From: Burkholderia savannae
GTDB taxonomy: Bacteria; Pseudomonadota; Gammaproteobacteria; Burkholderiales; Burkholderiaceae
Reading direction: 5' to 3'
Assembly: GCF_001524445.2 (NCBI RefSeq)
Contig: NZ_CP013417.1
Coordinates: forward strand, 372,001-436,000
Length of the DNA stretch: 64,000 bases
Shown: positions 21,460 through 33,099 of the stretch, one piece after another
Layout: each line of letters starts with the position of its first letter
Numbering within the stretch: the first letter of the stretch is position 1
The notes under the pieces: generated by a model
Databases searched by the model: none
What the model was told of the DNA's origin: nothing
The model's input: only the letters and a program-made list of their open reading frames with translations
Made by a program: the position numbers and the translations under genes

Positions 21460-21780
21460 ATGCGACAAATCCTTCTTCTCATCGTGCTGTTCTTCGCGAG
21501 CTCGTGGCTCGCGAGAAAGATTCGCCGGGCGCAGGCACGCGGCGACGGCCCGTTCGCGGGCGGCGCGGGCCACACCGCGGATTCCGCGTCAGGCCCGGGC
21601 GGCGCGGCTCATGCGGGCCGCGCGCGCGACGCCGCGCTGCCGGAGCCGATGGTCCGCTGCGCGGAGTGCGGCGTGCATGCGCCGAAGAGCGATGCAGTCG
21701 CCGCAGGCGGCGAGTATTTCTGCAGTCCGGAGCACGCGGCGCGCCACGCCGCGCATTCGGGCGGCCGCAGCGAACCATGA
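21460..21780 (+). CDS. PP0621-family protein
   Basis: This small protein of 106 residues starts with one membrane segment (MRQILLLIVLFFASSWLA), then a Gly/Ala-rich linker. The C-terminal part is zinc-ribbon-like (RCAECGVHAPKSD, then FCSPEHAARHA, with two Cys plus Cys/His). It fits the PP0621 family, whose function is not known. The gene starts 13 bp after the CcsA-like gene and overlaps ampD by ATGA, so the three form an operon. A membrane-anchored zinc-binding protein is as far as the sequence goes. Confidence 0.78.
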   Translation: MRQILLLIVLFFASSWLARKIRRAQARGDGPFAGGAGHTADSASGPGGAAHAGRARDAALPEPMVRCAECGVHAPKSDAVAAGGEYFCSPEHAARHAAHSGGRSEP

Positions 21781-22367
21781 GCGACGTGCGGCGCTTCACC
21801 GTCGACGCCGACGGCTGGGTCGACGGCGTGCGGCGCGAGCCGTCGCCGAATTTCGAGGCGCGGCCCGACGGCGCCGTGCCTTCGCTCGTGGTGATCCACA
21901 ACATCAGTCTGCCTCCCGGCGAGTTCGGCGGCGACGCGATCGTCGAGCTGTTCCAGAATCGTCTCGACTGCGACGCGCATCCGTACTACGCCGCGCACCT
22001 GCGCGGCGTGCGGGTCTCCGCGCATTTCCTGATCCGGCGCGACGGTGCGCTGATCCAGTTCGTGTCGTGCGACGCGCGCGCTTGGCACGCGGGCGCGTCG
22101 AGCTTCTTCGGCCGCGAGCGCTGTAACGATTTTTCAATTGGCATCGAGCTCGAAGGCGCGGACGACGTCGCGTTCGATGCGCCGCAATACGCGACGCTCG
22201 CCGCGCTCGCGCGCGCGCTCGCCGCGCATTACCCGATCGATGCGTTCGCGGGCCACGAGCATGTCGCGCCCGGACGCAAGACCGATCCTGGTCCGTACTT
22301 CGATTGGCAACGTCTTGCAGACGATGCCGGTTTCCCGCCGCGATACTTTCCCTATCGGAAGCACTGA
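21777..22367 (+). CDS. ampD: 1,6-anhydro-N-acetylmuramyl-L-alanine amidase AmpD
   Basis: AmpD is the cytoplasmic zinc amidase that cuts the stem peptide from anhydro-muropeptides during cell-wall recycling; its loss derepresses AmpC-type beta-lactamases in many bacteria. The 196-residue protein has the zinc ligands in VVIHNISLPP, AGHEHVAPGRK and TDPGPYFDW and the catalytic Glu in IGIELEG. There is no signal peptide, which separates AmpD from exported amidases. The ATG overlaps the stop of the PP0621 gene (ATGA). Confidence 0.94.
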   Translation: MSDVRRFTVDADGWVDGVRREPSPNFEARPDGAVPSLVVIHNISLPPGEFGGDAIVELFQNRLDCDAHPYYAAHLRGVRVSAHFLIRRDGALIQFVSCDARAWHAGASSFFGRERCNDFSIGIELEGADDVAFDAPQYATLAALARALAAHYPIDAFAGHEHVAPGRKTDPGPYFDWQRLADDAGFPPRYFPYRKH

Positions 22368-22824
22368 GCGGGGTCTTTTTGACACGCGCCGCATCGTTTC
22401 AGTGGCCGCGCCTTGTCGCGTCGGCGTATCGCGCTTGTCAATAGACCGCGAGCAAATTTTTCCTTTGGCGCTCGTGCGAGGCTCCACTATACTTTGGGCC
22501 AATCGAGCAGTTCGGCACTACATATAGTGTGTCGATCGGGGGCATTTTCCGTTCCCGACCGCAGTCCCGGCGTTGCCGCCGGAACGCGACATTCTCAATG
22601 CGGCGCATCCGGCCAGCGGTCCGGCGCGCTGCGACCCACGTGGAAAAGTGCAGCCGGGGGCGCGATGCGCATGAAGAAGACCAGTGTCGAATCAAGCGCG
22701 TCGTTCGGACCCAACCGGCAAGGCAGCCGCTTCTTCCGCGTCTTACCGCTCGCGCACCTTGTGGCGCACCGTTCGTTTTAATCCGCGGTTCCTGCCGCAT
22801 CACCCAACACCAGGAGTTTTGCCC
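22368..22824 (+). promoter_or_regulatory. nrdA upstream region with a promoter and tandem NrdR boxes
   Basis: No gene is seen in this 457 bp gap. A promoter reads TTGGCG (22465-22470), 17 bp, TATACT (22488-22493). Two NrdR-box-like palindromes lie at 22484-22499 and 22515-22530; the second matches the 16 bp consensus at about 14 positions, the first at 10 or 11. Their centres are 31 bp apart, about three helical turns, the spacing known for NrdR sites. The first box covers the -10, so repression of nrdAB when dATP is high is expected. The remaining 290 bp form an unusually long leader with no evident structure. Confidence 0.75.
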
Positions 22825-25812
<2,988 letters not shown>

Positions 25813-26179
25813 TGCGGCGCGCGTAGCGCGCAAAGAGCGCGAGCGGCGCGTGGCGAAGACCGATAAAGGTTGAAGTGCGCGCCGCTCTCTACTAAAAAAA
25901 ATGATAAGGAATCTGTAACGCAGCGAACGCGTTGCAGCGAGCAGGAAGAGTGATCGAAACAGCCCCGACGACGTCGCGTTTCGATCCGCGTTCGATGCGT
26001 CGAGCGCACCTCGCGAATCACGTGCGGCACACATCGCGCTCCGCATGAATGACGATGCGTTGCTCAAAGTGTTGTATCGAGGTCGCAACGCGAATCGAAA
26101 AAAGGATTTTTCGTGAGCGAACCCTTTTATCGCTCAGGAAAAGATGGTACAAACCGATCTAAATTGATGGTGAGAATTT
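25813..26179 (+). promoter_or_regulatory. nrdA-nrdB intergenic region
   Basis: This is a 367 bp gap with no coding sequence recognised. It is less GC-rich than its surroundings, with A-rich stretches near 25895 and 26098. No clear terminator or NrdR box is seen, so nrdB may have its own promoter or be read through from nrdA. Confidence 0.4.
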
Positions 26180-27394
26180 ATGCTCAACTGGGATGACGAG
26201 AAGACTGCCGTAACTCCCGCGAGCGGAGCGCAGCAAAACGCGATGCGCGACCCCGCAGGAATGGCCGTCGGATTGCAGGCTGCGGTGCCTGCCGCTCATC
26301 AAGCTTCGTCGGCGCGCGACATCTTCGCGGGCGATTTCGCGGTAGCGCCGCATGCGCCGGCAGCCGTCGCTTCGGAAGCGCGCGTCAACGTCGCCGACAA
26401 GCGCATCATCAACGGCCAGACCGACGTCAATCAGCTCGTGCCGTTCAAGTACAAGTGGGCGTGGGAGAAGTACTTGGCCGGCTGCGCGAATCACTGGATG
26501 CCGCAGGAAATCAACATGTCCCGCGACATCGCGCTGTGGAAGGACCCGAACGGCCTGACGGAAGACGAGCGCCGGATCGTCAAGCGCAACCTCGGCTTCT
26601 TCGTGACGGCCGATTCGCTCGCGGCGAACAACATCGTGCTCGGCACGTACCGCCACATCACGGCGCCGGAGTGCCGGCAGTTCCTGCTGCGACAGGCGTT
26701 CGAAGAGGCGATCCACACGCACGCGTACCAATATATTGTCGAATCGCTCGGCCTCGACGAAGGCGAGATCTTCAACGCGTACCACGAGGTCGAGTCGATC
26801 CGCGCGAAGGACGAGTTCCTGATTCCGTTCATCCATACGCTGACCGACCCGGCTTTCAAGACGGGCACGCTGGAAGCCGATCAGAAGCTGCTGAAGTCGC
26901 TGATCGTGTTCGCGTGCGTCATGGAAGGCCTGTTCTTCTACGTCGGCTTCACGCAAATTCTCGCGCTCGGCCGTCAGAACAAGATGACGGGCGCGGCGGA
27001 GCAATATCAGTACATCCTCCGCGACGAGTCGATGCACTGCAACTTCGGGATCGACTTGATCAACCAGATCAAGCTCGAGAACCCGCACCTGTGGACGGCC
27101 GAATTCCGCGCCGAGATCCGCGAGCTGTTCAAGCACGCCGTCGATCTCGAGTATCGCTACGCGGAGGACACGATGCCGCGCGGCGTGCTGGGCCTGAACG
27201 CGTCGATGTTCAAGAGCTACCTGCGCTTCATCTGCAATCGCCGCTGCCAGCAGATCGGCCTCGATCCGCTGTTCCCGAACGAGGAAAACCCGTTTCCGTG
27301 GATGAGCGAGATGATCGACTTGAAGAAGGAACGCAACTTCTTCGAGACGCGGGTGATCGAGTATCAGACGGGCGGCGCGCTGTCGTGGGAGTGA
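26180..27394 (+). CDS. nrdB: Class Ia ribonucleoside-diphosphate reductase, beta subunit
   Basis: NrdB holds the di-iron tyrosyl-radical cofactor for NrdA. The 404-residue protein has the ligand pattern of the family: Asp145 ([10 protein letters not shown]) and Glu176/His179 followed by the radical Tyr183 in EEAIHTHAY, then EsxxH-type ligands in the second half ([16 protein letters not shown]). Because Tyr is kept at the radical position, it is not a chlamydial class Ic type. The first 75 residues are a poorly conserved Ala-rich extension. The conserved C-terminus (GGALSWE) is the NrdA-binding tail. Confidence 0.96.
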   Translation: MLNWDDEKTAVTPASGAQQNAMRDPAGMAVGLQAAVPAAHQASSARDIFAGDFAVAPHAPAAVASEARVNVADKRIINGQTDVNQLVPFKYKWAWEKYLAGCANHWMPQEINMSRDIALWKDPNGLTEDERRIVKRNLGFFVTADSLAANNIVLGTYRHITAPECRQFLLRQAFEEAIHTHAYQYIVESLGLDEGEIFNAYHEVESIRAKDEFLIPFIHTLTDPAFKTGTLEADQKLLKSLIVFACVMEGLFFYVGFTQILALGRQNKMTGAAEQYQYILRDESMHCNFGIDLINQIKLENPHLWTAEFRAEIRELFKHAVDLEYRYAEDTMPRGVLGLNASMFKSYLRFICNRRCQQIGLDPLFPNEENPFPWMSEMIDLKKERNFFETRVIEYQTGGALSWE

Positions 27395-27827
27395 CCCGGC
27401 GCGCAGTCGACGAGTAACGATGTGGATGCCGGGCGCCGTGCCCGGCACAAGGTTTAGGAGCAAGAACGCCTGATGCAAAGCATGTCCGGCGCCTCAAGGG
27501 CCCAAGTACACGACAGGCACTTTGCGAACCCTTCAGTGGGATGGGCAAACTTCCCTCCGGAAAAAGCGGGCGGCCGAGCGGCCGCCGGCTCGATCAAGCG
27601 ATTAGGGGCGGCGGCGCAGGGCGCGCCGGTCGCCGACTTGATTTGGCGCGCGGTGCCGAGCGGCACGGTGCGCCATACCGTATTCATTAGCGTAAGCAAG
27701 CGTCATCCGCGTACGCCGATGAATAGCCCGCTTCGCAGCGCACGTTCTGATAGACGTCCGCGGGAAGCGGGTTTTGACGAAGGGTGTAGTTTGAACTGAC
27801 TCTCATCTGAACCTGAAGGAGAAAATG
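27395..27827 (+). other. Gap between nrdB and the histone-like gene
   Basis: No credible gene is seen in these 433 bp. A perfect 8 bp hairpin (TGCCGGGC / GCCCGGCA) at 27427-27447 lies 32 bp after the nrdB stop but has no T tract, so it is only a possible transcript end. A GC-rich inverted repeat (GCGGCCG region near 27570-27590) follows. The ribosome-binding site of the histone-like gene (AAGGAG, 27816-27821) closes the gap. Confidence 0.5.
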
Positions 27828-28427
27828 ATGGCACTTGCCAAGAAGAAGCCGGCTGCCAAGAAGGCTGCCGCGAAGAAGGTTGCTGCCAAGAAGGCCGCAC
27901 CGGCCAAGAAGGCAGCGGTGAAGAAGGTTGCTGCGAAGAAGGTCGCGGTGAAGAAGGTCGCTGCCAAGAAGGCGGCACCGGCGAAGAAGGTCGCAGCGAA
28001 GAAGGTTGCCGCGAAGAAGGCGCCGGCGAAGAAGGCTGCTGCGAAGAAAGTCGCAGTGAAGAAGGTCGCGGCGAAGAAGGTTGCTGCGAAGAAGGTCGCC
28101 GCGAAGAAGGCGCCGGCGAAGAAGGCCGCTGCGAAGAAAGTCGCAGTGAAGAAGGTCGCGGCGAAGAAGGTTGCCGCGAAGAAGGCGCCGGCGAAGAAGG
28201 CTGCCGCGAAGAAGGCCGCGCCTGCGAAGAAGGCTGCTGCGAAGAAGGCCGCGCCTGCGAAGAAGGCTGCGCCCGCAAAGAAGGCGGCTGCGCCGAAGAA
28301 GGCGGTCGTGAAGAAGGCTGCGCCGGCGACGACGGCGTCGACGGCATCGGTTGCTCCGGCATCGGGCGTGAAGACCGCGCTCAACCCGGCAGCGGCATGG
28401 CCGTTCCCGACCGGCAGCCGTCCGTAA
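27828..28427 (+). CDS. Histone H1-like, Lys/Ala-rich DNA-binding protein
   Basis: The 199-residue product is made almost wholly of short AAKK, VAAKK and APAKK repeats, as in the C-terminal domain of eukaryotic H1 and in bacterial H1-like proteins such as Bordetella BpH1. Such proteins bind DNA without sequence specificity and may compact the nucleoid. Two ATG codons are adjacent (27825 and 27828); the second sits at the better distance (6 nt) from AAGGAG. The last 35 residues (from the Thr/Ser/Ala-rich part to FPTGSRP) are non-repetitive. The gene stands alone between nrdB and a hairpin-rich 3' region. Confidence 0.88.
   Translation: MALAKKKPAAKKAAAKKVAAKKAAPAKKAAVKKVAAKKVAVKKVAAKKAAPAKKVAAKKVAAKKAPAKKAAAKKVAVKKVAAKKVAAKKVAAKKAPAKKAAAKKVAVKKVAAKKVAAKKAPAKKAAAKKAAPAKKAAAKKAAPAKKAAPAKKAAAPKKAVVKKAAPATTASTASVAPASGVKTALNPAAAWPFPTGSRP
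28021..28260 (+). repeat. Nested tandem repeats inside the histone-like gene
   Basis: The basic unit is 15 bp (five codons). Above it there is a larger repeat: the block starting CGCCGGCGAAGAAGG recurs at 28021, 28111 and 28186, that is, offsets of 90 and 75 bp, which differ by exactly one 15 bp unit. The copies are nearly identical in DNA, including the rare-looking AAGAAAGTCGCAGTG stretch, so they arose by recent duplication and could vary in number between strains while keeping frame. Confidence 0.85.
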
Positions 28428-28446
28428 AGACTCGCTGCGCCCAGAC

Positions 28447-28527
28447 GGACACATTCGCTGTGTCCTGAATCGAGTAGTCCTACTCGATCGAGATCCCGTC
28501 ATCGGCTCGCCGGTGGCGGGATTTTTT
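28447..28527 (+). terminator. Three consecutive hairpins after the histone-like gene
   Basis: The first hairpin (28447-28465) has a perfect 7 bp stem GGACACA/TGTGTCC. The second (28469-28488) is a perfect 9 bp stem ATCGAGTAG/CTACTCGAT. The third (28493-28527) pairs ATCCCGTCATCGGC with GCCGGTGGCGGGAT through two G-U pairs and ends in six T, a good intrinsic terminator. Only the third has the T tract; the others would form a structured 3' end. Confidence 0.8.
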
Positions 28528-28574
28528 CATGTCGAGGCCGGCAGCGGTGCGTGGCGGGTTATCCGCAGGCGCAT

Positions 28575-28611
28575 AAAAAAACGCACGCGCGCAGAGGCAC
28601 ATGCGTTTTTT
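28575..28611. terminator. Terminator-like dyad after the glycine-zipper gene
   Basis: AAAAAACGCA and TGCGTTTTTT form the flanks of a loose hairpin with a 16 nt interior. Read on the minus strand it ends the transcript of the lipoprotein gene at 28673; the plus-strand reading is also possible. The stem is short, so confidence is moderate. Confidence 0.55.
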
Positions 28612-28672
28612 GGCTGTGCGGCTCGCGCCGCATCGTGCTTCGGGGCGCCGGGCGTGCTCGCCGGCGCGCCGA

Positions 28673-29146
28673 TCAGTGCGTGACGCGAGTCACGCCGCCG
28701 CTCGACAGCAGTCGCACGCGCTCGCCCGCGCGGAACGCTTCGGGCGTCGCTGCCTGCGTGATCGAGCGCAGGTCGCCGTTGTCGAGGCGCACGGTGATTT
28801 CGACGCCGTTCGCCGAGCTGAGGCCCTGGCCGACCGCGTTGCCCGCGACCGCGCCGGCGATGCCGCCCGCGATCGCGGTCAGCACCGAGCCGCGACCGCC
28901 GCCGATCGCGCTGCCGGCGACCGCGCCGAGCGCGCCGCCGCCGAGCGTGCCGAGCGCGCCGCCGCCGCCGTCGCCCTGAATCCGCACTGCGCGGACGGTT
29001 TCGACCGTGCCCATCCGCACGGTCTGCTCGCGCTGCGCCTGGCCGACGCTATAAACGTCGGCCGAACCCGGCGGCGTGAAGCAGCCTGCGAGCGTCACCG
29101 TCGCGGTCAGCATCGCGGCGAGCGTGAGGGTTTTCCTGGTCAACAT
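28673..29146 (-). CDS. Glycine-zipper 2TM lipoprotein (SlyB/Pcp-like)
   Basis: The 157-residue protein has a lipoprotein signal (MLTRKTLTLAAMLTATVTLAGC, trimmed here to its lipobox LAGC with Cys22) and a central glycine-zipper region (GGGALGAVAGSAIGGG and GGIAGAVAGNAVGQG) at about residues 60-108. This is the rickettsial 17 kDa/SlyB domain of outer-membrane lipoproteins. The C-terminal 45 residues form a small beta domain. The role is in envelope integrity by family analogy; nothing more specific can be read. It is close to the PfkB kinase gene upstream but probably a separate function. Confidence 0.86.
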   Translation of the reverse strand: MLTRKTLTLAAMLTATVTLAGCFTPPGSADVYSVGQAQREQTVRMGTVETVRAVRIQGDGGGGALGTLGGGALGAVAGSAIGGGRGSVLTAIAGGIAGAVAGNAVGQGLSSANGVEITVRLDNGDLRSITQAATPEAFRAGERVRLLSSGGVTRVTH

Positions 29147-29169
29147 GTTTCATCTTCTCCAAACAAGAT

Positions 29170-30108
29170 TCACTTCGGACTGTAGCCGAACGCGGTCTCG
29201 AAACGCTCATCGATTTCCGCGCGAGTCAGCGTGTACGTTTGCGGACCCTGGTGCGCGATCTTCAGCGAGCCCATCAGGCTCGCGAGGCGCCCCGTCGTCG
29301 CCCAGTCGAAGCCGTGCTCGATTCCATGCAGCAAGCCGCCGCGGAACGCGTCGCCGCAGCCGGTCGGATCGACGATCCGATCGGCCTTCACGGCCGGGAT
29401 CTGCTCTTCGCCGTCGCGATGGCGGACCGTCGCGCCGTGCTCGCCGCGCGTGATGATGAGCGCCTGAACCCGGCTGGCGATTTCGTCTTCGGACCAACCC
29501 GTCTTGTCGCACACCAGCTTGGCTTCGTAATCGTTGACAGCAATGTAAGTCGCAAGTTCAATGCTGCGGCGCAAGGTAGCGCCGTCGAAGAGGGGCAAAC
29601 CCTGACCCGGATCGAAAATGAACGGCACGCCCGCCTGCGCGAGCTCCTCGGTGTGCTGAACCATCCCCTGGAAGCCGTCCGGCGCGACGATCGCGAGCTT
29701 GATGCCCTTCGCTTCGCCCGCGTGGTTCACGTGCGACTGCATCATCGCACCCGGGTGGAAGGCGGCGATCTGGTTGTTGTCGAGGTCGGTGGTGATCATC
29801 GCCTGCGCCGAGTACGTGTCGGGCAGCACGCGCACGTAGTCGCGCGCGAGGCCGAGCGCGTCGAGGCGGTCGAGGTACGGCTGCGCGTCGATCGCGCCGA
29901 GCGTGCCCATCATCCGCGCGTCGCCGCCGAGCAGATTCAGCGCATAGGCGATGTTGCCCGCGCAGCCGCCGAACTCGCGGCGCATCGTCGGCACGAGGAA
30001 ACTCAGATTGATGAGGTGCACCTGGTCGGGCAGGATGTGCTCGCGAAAGCGCCCTTCGAAGGTCATGATGTTGTCGTAGGCGATCGAACCGCAGATCAGC
30101 GTAGCCAA
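29170..30108 (-). CDS. PfkB-family carbohydrate/nucleoside kinase
   Basis: The 312-residue protein is a ribokinase-fold kinase with the PfkB signature 2 motif DPTGCGDAFRGG at residues 247-258, where Asp253 is the catalytic base, and an N-terminal GGCAGNIA substrate-binding motif at 47-54. Burkholderia enzymes of this type have been described as nucleoside (adenosine/inosine-guanosine) kinases, and the CGSIAYDNIM start fits adenosine-kinase-like members. The substrate therefore is probably a nucleoside, but a sugar kinase cannot be excluded from sequence alone. No sugar-metabolism gene is adjacent. Confidence 0.82.
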   Translation of the reverse strand: MATLICGSIAYDNIMTFEGRFREHILPDQVHLINLSFLVPTMRREFGGCAGNIAYALNLLGGDARMMGTLGAIDAQPYLDRLDALGLARDYVRVLPDTYSAQAMITTDLDNNQIAAFHPGAMMQSHVNHAGEAKGIKLAIVAPDGFQGMVQHTEELAQAGVPFIFDPGQGLPLFDGATLRRSIELATYIAVNDYEAKLVCDKTGWSEDEIASRVQALIITRGEHGATVRHRDGEEQIPAVKADRIVDPTGCGDAFRGGLLHGIEHGFDWATTGRLASLMGSLKIAHQGPQTYTLTRAEIDERFETAFGYSPK

Positions 30109-30208
30109 GGTGTGCGTTCCTGTAGAGAAGGTGGAAGGGCGGCCGCGCCGCGCGTTTCGCCCGTCGCGCGGCTGGCGGGCGGGGCGCGTCGCGGCCGTTC
30201 GGTGCGGC

Positions 30209-30712
30209 TTACTTCAGTGCGGCGAGGGCGGCGTCGTAGTTCGGCTCGTTCTTGATTTCGCCGACGAGCTCGGTGTGCGTCACCTTGTCGTTCTCGTCGA
30301 TCACGACGACCGCGCGCGCGGTCAGGCCGTCGAGCGGACCGCTCGTCACGTTCACGCCGTACGCGTCGGCGAATGCGCGGCCGCCGCGGAACGTCGACGC
30401 GGTGATCACGTTCGCGAGGCCTTCCGTCGTGCAGAAGCGGGTTGCCGCGAACGGCAGATCCGCCGACACGACGATGACGACGGTGTTGTCGAGCTTGCTC
30501 GCCGCTTCGTTGAACTTGCGAGTCGACGTCGCGCAGGTCGGCGTGTCGAGGCTCGGGACGATGTTCAGCACCTTGCGCTTGCCGGCGAAGCTCGCCAGCG
30601 ACACGTCCGCGAGATCCTTGCCGACCAGCTTGAAGTCGGGGGCCTGCGAGCCGACTGCCGGGAACGTGCCGGCGATTTCGATCGGGTTGCCACCCAGCGT
30701 GACTTTGCTCAT
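30209..30712 (-). CDS. tpx: Thiol peroxidase (atypical 2-Cys peroxiredoxin)
   Basis: Tpx reduces lipid and other hydroperoxides using thioredoxin. The 167-residue protein has the peroxidatic Cys60 in the diagnostic [13 protein letters not shown] motif and the resolving Cys94 in [10 protein letters not shown], a spacing typical of Tpx. The ATG at 30712 gives [15 protein letters not shown], the standard family start; further upstream in-frame codons are not homologous. It stands between the PfkB kinase and a DUF3426 gene on the same strand. In several bacteria the gene is oxidative-stress inducible; no OxyR site was identified here. Confidence 0.95.
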   Translation of the reverse strand: MSKVTLGGNPIEIAGTFPAVGSQAPDFKLVGKDLADVSLASFAGKRKVLNIVPSLDTPTCATSTRKFNEAASKLDNTVVIVVSADLPFAATRFCTTEGLANVITASTFRGGRAFADAYGVNVTSGPLDGLTARAVVVIDENDKVTHTELVGEIKNEPNYDAALAALK

Positions 30713-30779
30713 GTTCGTGCTCCAAATGTGTGCGCCGATGCGGCGCACGGGTTGAGGCCACGCGCCGCTTCGCGGCGCG

Positions 30780-32147
30780 TTACGGATAGAAGATCTGGAC
30801 GCGGAAGTTCGACGCGGCGACGCCGTTCGTCTCGATGCGGACGATCATCGTCTGCGTCGCGCCGGCGGGCATGCCCGCTTCGATGCGCGTGCCGGGGCGC
30901 GCGTAGTCGCGCGGCGCGAGCACGCGGCGCGCGGTGATGTTGTTCGCTTCGTCGAGCAGCGTGAGCTCGATCGACGGATAGGCGAGCGCGACGCGGTAGC
31001 GATTCGTGAGCGGCACCTTCAGCTCGAGGAGGCGCGGGCCGTCGAGCTGGCGCAGGTCGGACGCGTCGAGCCGCAGACCGTCGATCGCGCGCGGCGGCGC
31101 GACCGTGCAGCCGAGCGCGGTGCATGCCTGCTTGAAGAGCGGCTCGGTCGACGGCCAATAGATCGTGATCGTCTCGCGTTGCCACCATGCGAGCTGCGCG
31201 GCGAGCAGCGCGGCGAGCGCCAGTGCGACGCTCATGCCGAGCGCGCGCGCGAAGCCGCCGCGCGCGGCATTCGCGCGGGCTTCGCGGGTCATCGCGAAAT
31301 GCTCGCGCTCGTCGGCTTCGGGCGTTGCCGCGAACGGCTCGGCCTGCGTTCGGGGCGATGCCGCCGCGCCGAAGCGCGGCTCGCGATCGTGCGCGGTATC
31401 GGCGAGCGCCGCGGCTGCGGCCGAGGGCGACGCGAGCACGGGTTCGGCCGCATCGTCGTGCCGCGGGCCGAAGGCGTGCGCGGCTTCCGGCTCGCGCTCG
31501 GCGGTCACGCGGTGATCGAGATCGGGCGCCGGGTGCGGCGGCGGCGGAAATTCGCGCGTGCCGACGGCGGGCAAGTCGACGTCGGGCGTTCGGGTTGCAT
31601 GCGCGCCAGGAGCGGCCGCGGGCGGCACGTGCGCCGCGCGTTCGGCGGGCGACGGCGTTTGCGCGGCTTGCGCTTCGGTTTCGGAGAATTCGGGGGCTTC
31701 GGGGGCTTCGGGCGCGCCAGGCGCTTCGTGCGCCGGCGCGTCGGCTTCGGGCTCGCGCGTTTGTTCCGCCGCGCTTTGCATCGCAGCCGCGCCGTTCGGC
31801 GGGGCCGCGACGCTCGCGCTCGTCACCTGCAGCTTCGGATCGACGACGCCGTCGAGCCACGGCGCCCACATGTCCCATGCGCCCGGCGCGAAATCGCGAT
31901 GACCGGCTTCGAGCGGACGTCGATCAGGCGACGTTGCATCGAACAGGCGCTGCGGCGCCGGCTGCTGTTGCGCGTACGGCGCCGTTTGCGCAGCGGCCGC
32001 CTCGTGCTCGGCAGGCACGAGCGAGCGCGCTGCGTCGAACACCTGCTGGCAGTGGCCGCAGCGCACGAGACCGTCGTGCAGCGCGAGCTGTTCCCGCTGC
32101 AGTCGGAAGACGGTTTCACAATGAGGGCAGCGCGTTGCGAGGAGCAT
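30780..32147 (-). CDS. Zinc-ribbon and DUF3426 domain membrane protein
   Basis: The 455-residue protein begins with an MJ0042-type zinc ribbon (Cys7, Cys10, Cys30, Cys33). A long Ala/Pro/Glu-rich region of low complexity follows (about 50-290), then one membrane segment near 297-318 ([19 protein letters not shown]). The C-terminal DUF3426 domain occupies about 320-455 and should be periplasmic. The position downstream of prmA is conserved in beta-proteobacteria. The function is unknown; the architecture suggests a link between a cytoplasmic zinc ribbon and an envelope domain. Confidence 0.85.
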   Translation of the reverse strand: MLLATRCPHCETVFRLQREQLALHDGLVRCGHCQQVFDAARSLVPAEHEAAAAQTAPYAQQQPAPQRLFDATSPDRRPLEAGHRDFAPGAWDMWAPWLDGVVDPKLQVTSASVAAPPNGAAAMQSAAEQTREPEADAPAHEAPGAPEAPEAPEFSETEAQAAQTPSPAERAAHVPPAAAPGAHATRTPDVDLPAVGTREFPPPPHPAPDLDHRVTAEREPEAAHAFGPRHDDAAEPVLASPSAAAAALADTAHDREPRFGAAASPRTQAEPFAATPEADEREHFAMTREARANAARGGFARALGMSVALALAALLAAQLAWWQRETITIYWPSTEPLFKQACTALGCTVAPPRAIDGLRLDASDLRQLDGPRLLELKVPLTNRYRVALAYPSIELTLLDEANNITARRVLAPRDYARPGTRIEAGMPAGATQTMIVRIETNGVAASNFRVQIFYP

Positions 32148-32194
32148 GGTCAGCCGGGCAGCCAGCGGGGCCTGAGTGAAGGACAGCGCTTATT

Positions 32195-33097
32195 CTAATG
32201 GCTTTCGCGCCGCTTTCCGGCGAGGCATACCCAGCCTTCGTGTTCGCGCCAGACGGCGATGTCGATATAGCGGGCGTAGACGCTCGCGACTTCGTCCGCC
32301 TGCCTCGCGAGCACGCCCGACAGCGCGATGCGCCCGCCCGGCTTCACTTTCGATGCGAGCATCGACGCCATCAGCTTCAGCGGATTCGACAGGATGTTCG
32401 CGACGACGATGTCGAATTCGCCGTCCGGGCAGTCGCCGGGCAGGCCGTACGTGACGTCCGCGCGATTGCGCTCGCTGTTCTGGCGCGCCGCTTCGACCGC
32501 CTGCGGATCGATGTCGATGCCGGTCACGCTGCCCGCGCCGCACTTCTTCGCGAGGATCGCGAGAATGCCGGAGCCGCAGCCGTAATCGAGCACCGTCTGC
32601 CCGGGCTTTACGGTCTGCTCGAGCCATTCCATGCAAAGGCGCGTCGTCGGATGGCTGCCCGTGCCGAACGCGAGGCCCGGATCGAGCTCGAGCACGAGCG
32701 CGTCGGGCTCCGGCGCGTCGTGCCACGACGGCACGACCCAGATCTTCTCGCCGATGTGGATCGGGTCGAATTGCGATTGCGTGAGCCGCACCCAGTCCTG
32801 CTCCTCGACTTCGCGCAGCGCGAAGCGCGGCGTCTCGTCGAGGCCGGCCTCGTTCGCGGCGGCGGCGAGCAGCACCGCGGGGTCCTGCGTCGCGTCGACG
32901 AGCGCGATCACGCGCGAGTGCTGCCACGCGGTGCGCTCGGGCGTCAGACCCGGTTCGCCGAAGAGCGGCTGCTCGTCCGGCGTGTCGGCATCGGCGTCCT
33001 CGACGGACACCGACAGCGCGCCCAGCTCGACGAGCGCGTCGGACAGCGCGTCCGCGTGCTCGCGGGGCAGCTCGGCGACGAGTTCCCGATAGCTCAT
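32195..33097 (-). CDS. prmA: Ribosomal protein L11 methyltransferase
   Basis: PrmA trimethylates lysines and the N-terminus of L11. The 300-residue protein has an N-terminal substrate-recognition domain and a class I methyltransferase domain with motif [13 protein letters not shown] around residue 167, [15 protein letters not shown] motif II, and [10 protein letters not shown], the NxxP-like catalytic loop. The ATG at 33097 lies 2 bp beyond the accC stop, so it is tightly linked to accC. The length is normal for PrmA. Confidence 0.95.
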   Translation of the reverse strand: MSYRELVAELPREHADALSDALVELGALSVSVEDADADTPDEQPLFGEPGLTPERTAWQHSRVIALVDATQDPAVLLAAAANEAGLDETPRFALREVEEQDWVRLTQSQFDPIHIGEKIWVVPSWHDAPEPDALVLELDPGLAFGTGSHPTTRLCMEWLEQTVKPGQTVLDYGCGSGILAILAKKCGAGSVTGIDIDPQAVEAARQNSERNRADVTYGLPGDCPDGEFDIVVANILSNPLKLMASMLASKVKPGGRIALSGVLARQADEVASVYARYIDIAVWREHEGWVCLAGKRRESH

Positions 33098-33099
33098 GA

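Noticed and set aside
27473..27799. A 108-codon open frame between nrdB and the histone-like gene
   Set aside because: No convincing ribosome-binding site, no recognisable motif, and random-looking composition.
27828..28330. Regular repeats that could be mistaken for a CRISPR array
   Set aside because: The repeats are contiguous 15 bp coding units with no unique spacers and translate into a Lys/Ala-rich protein.
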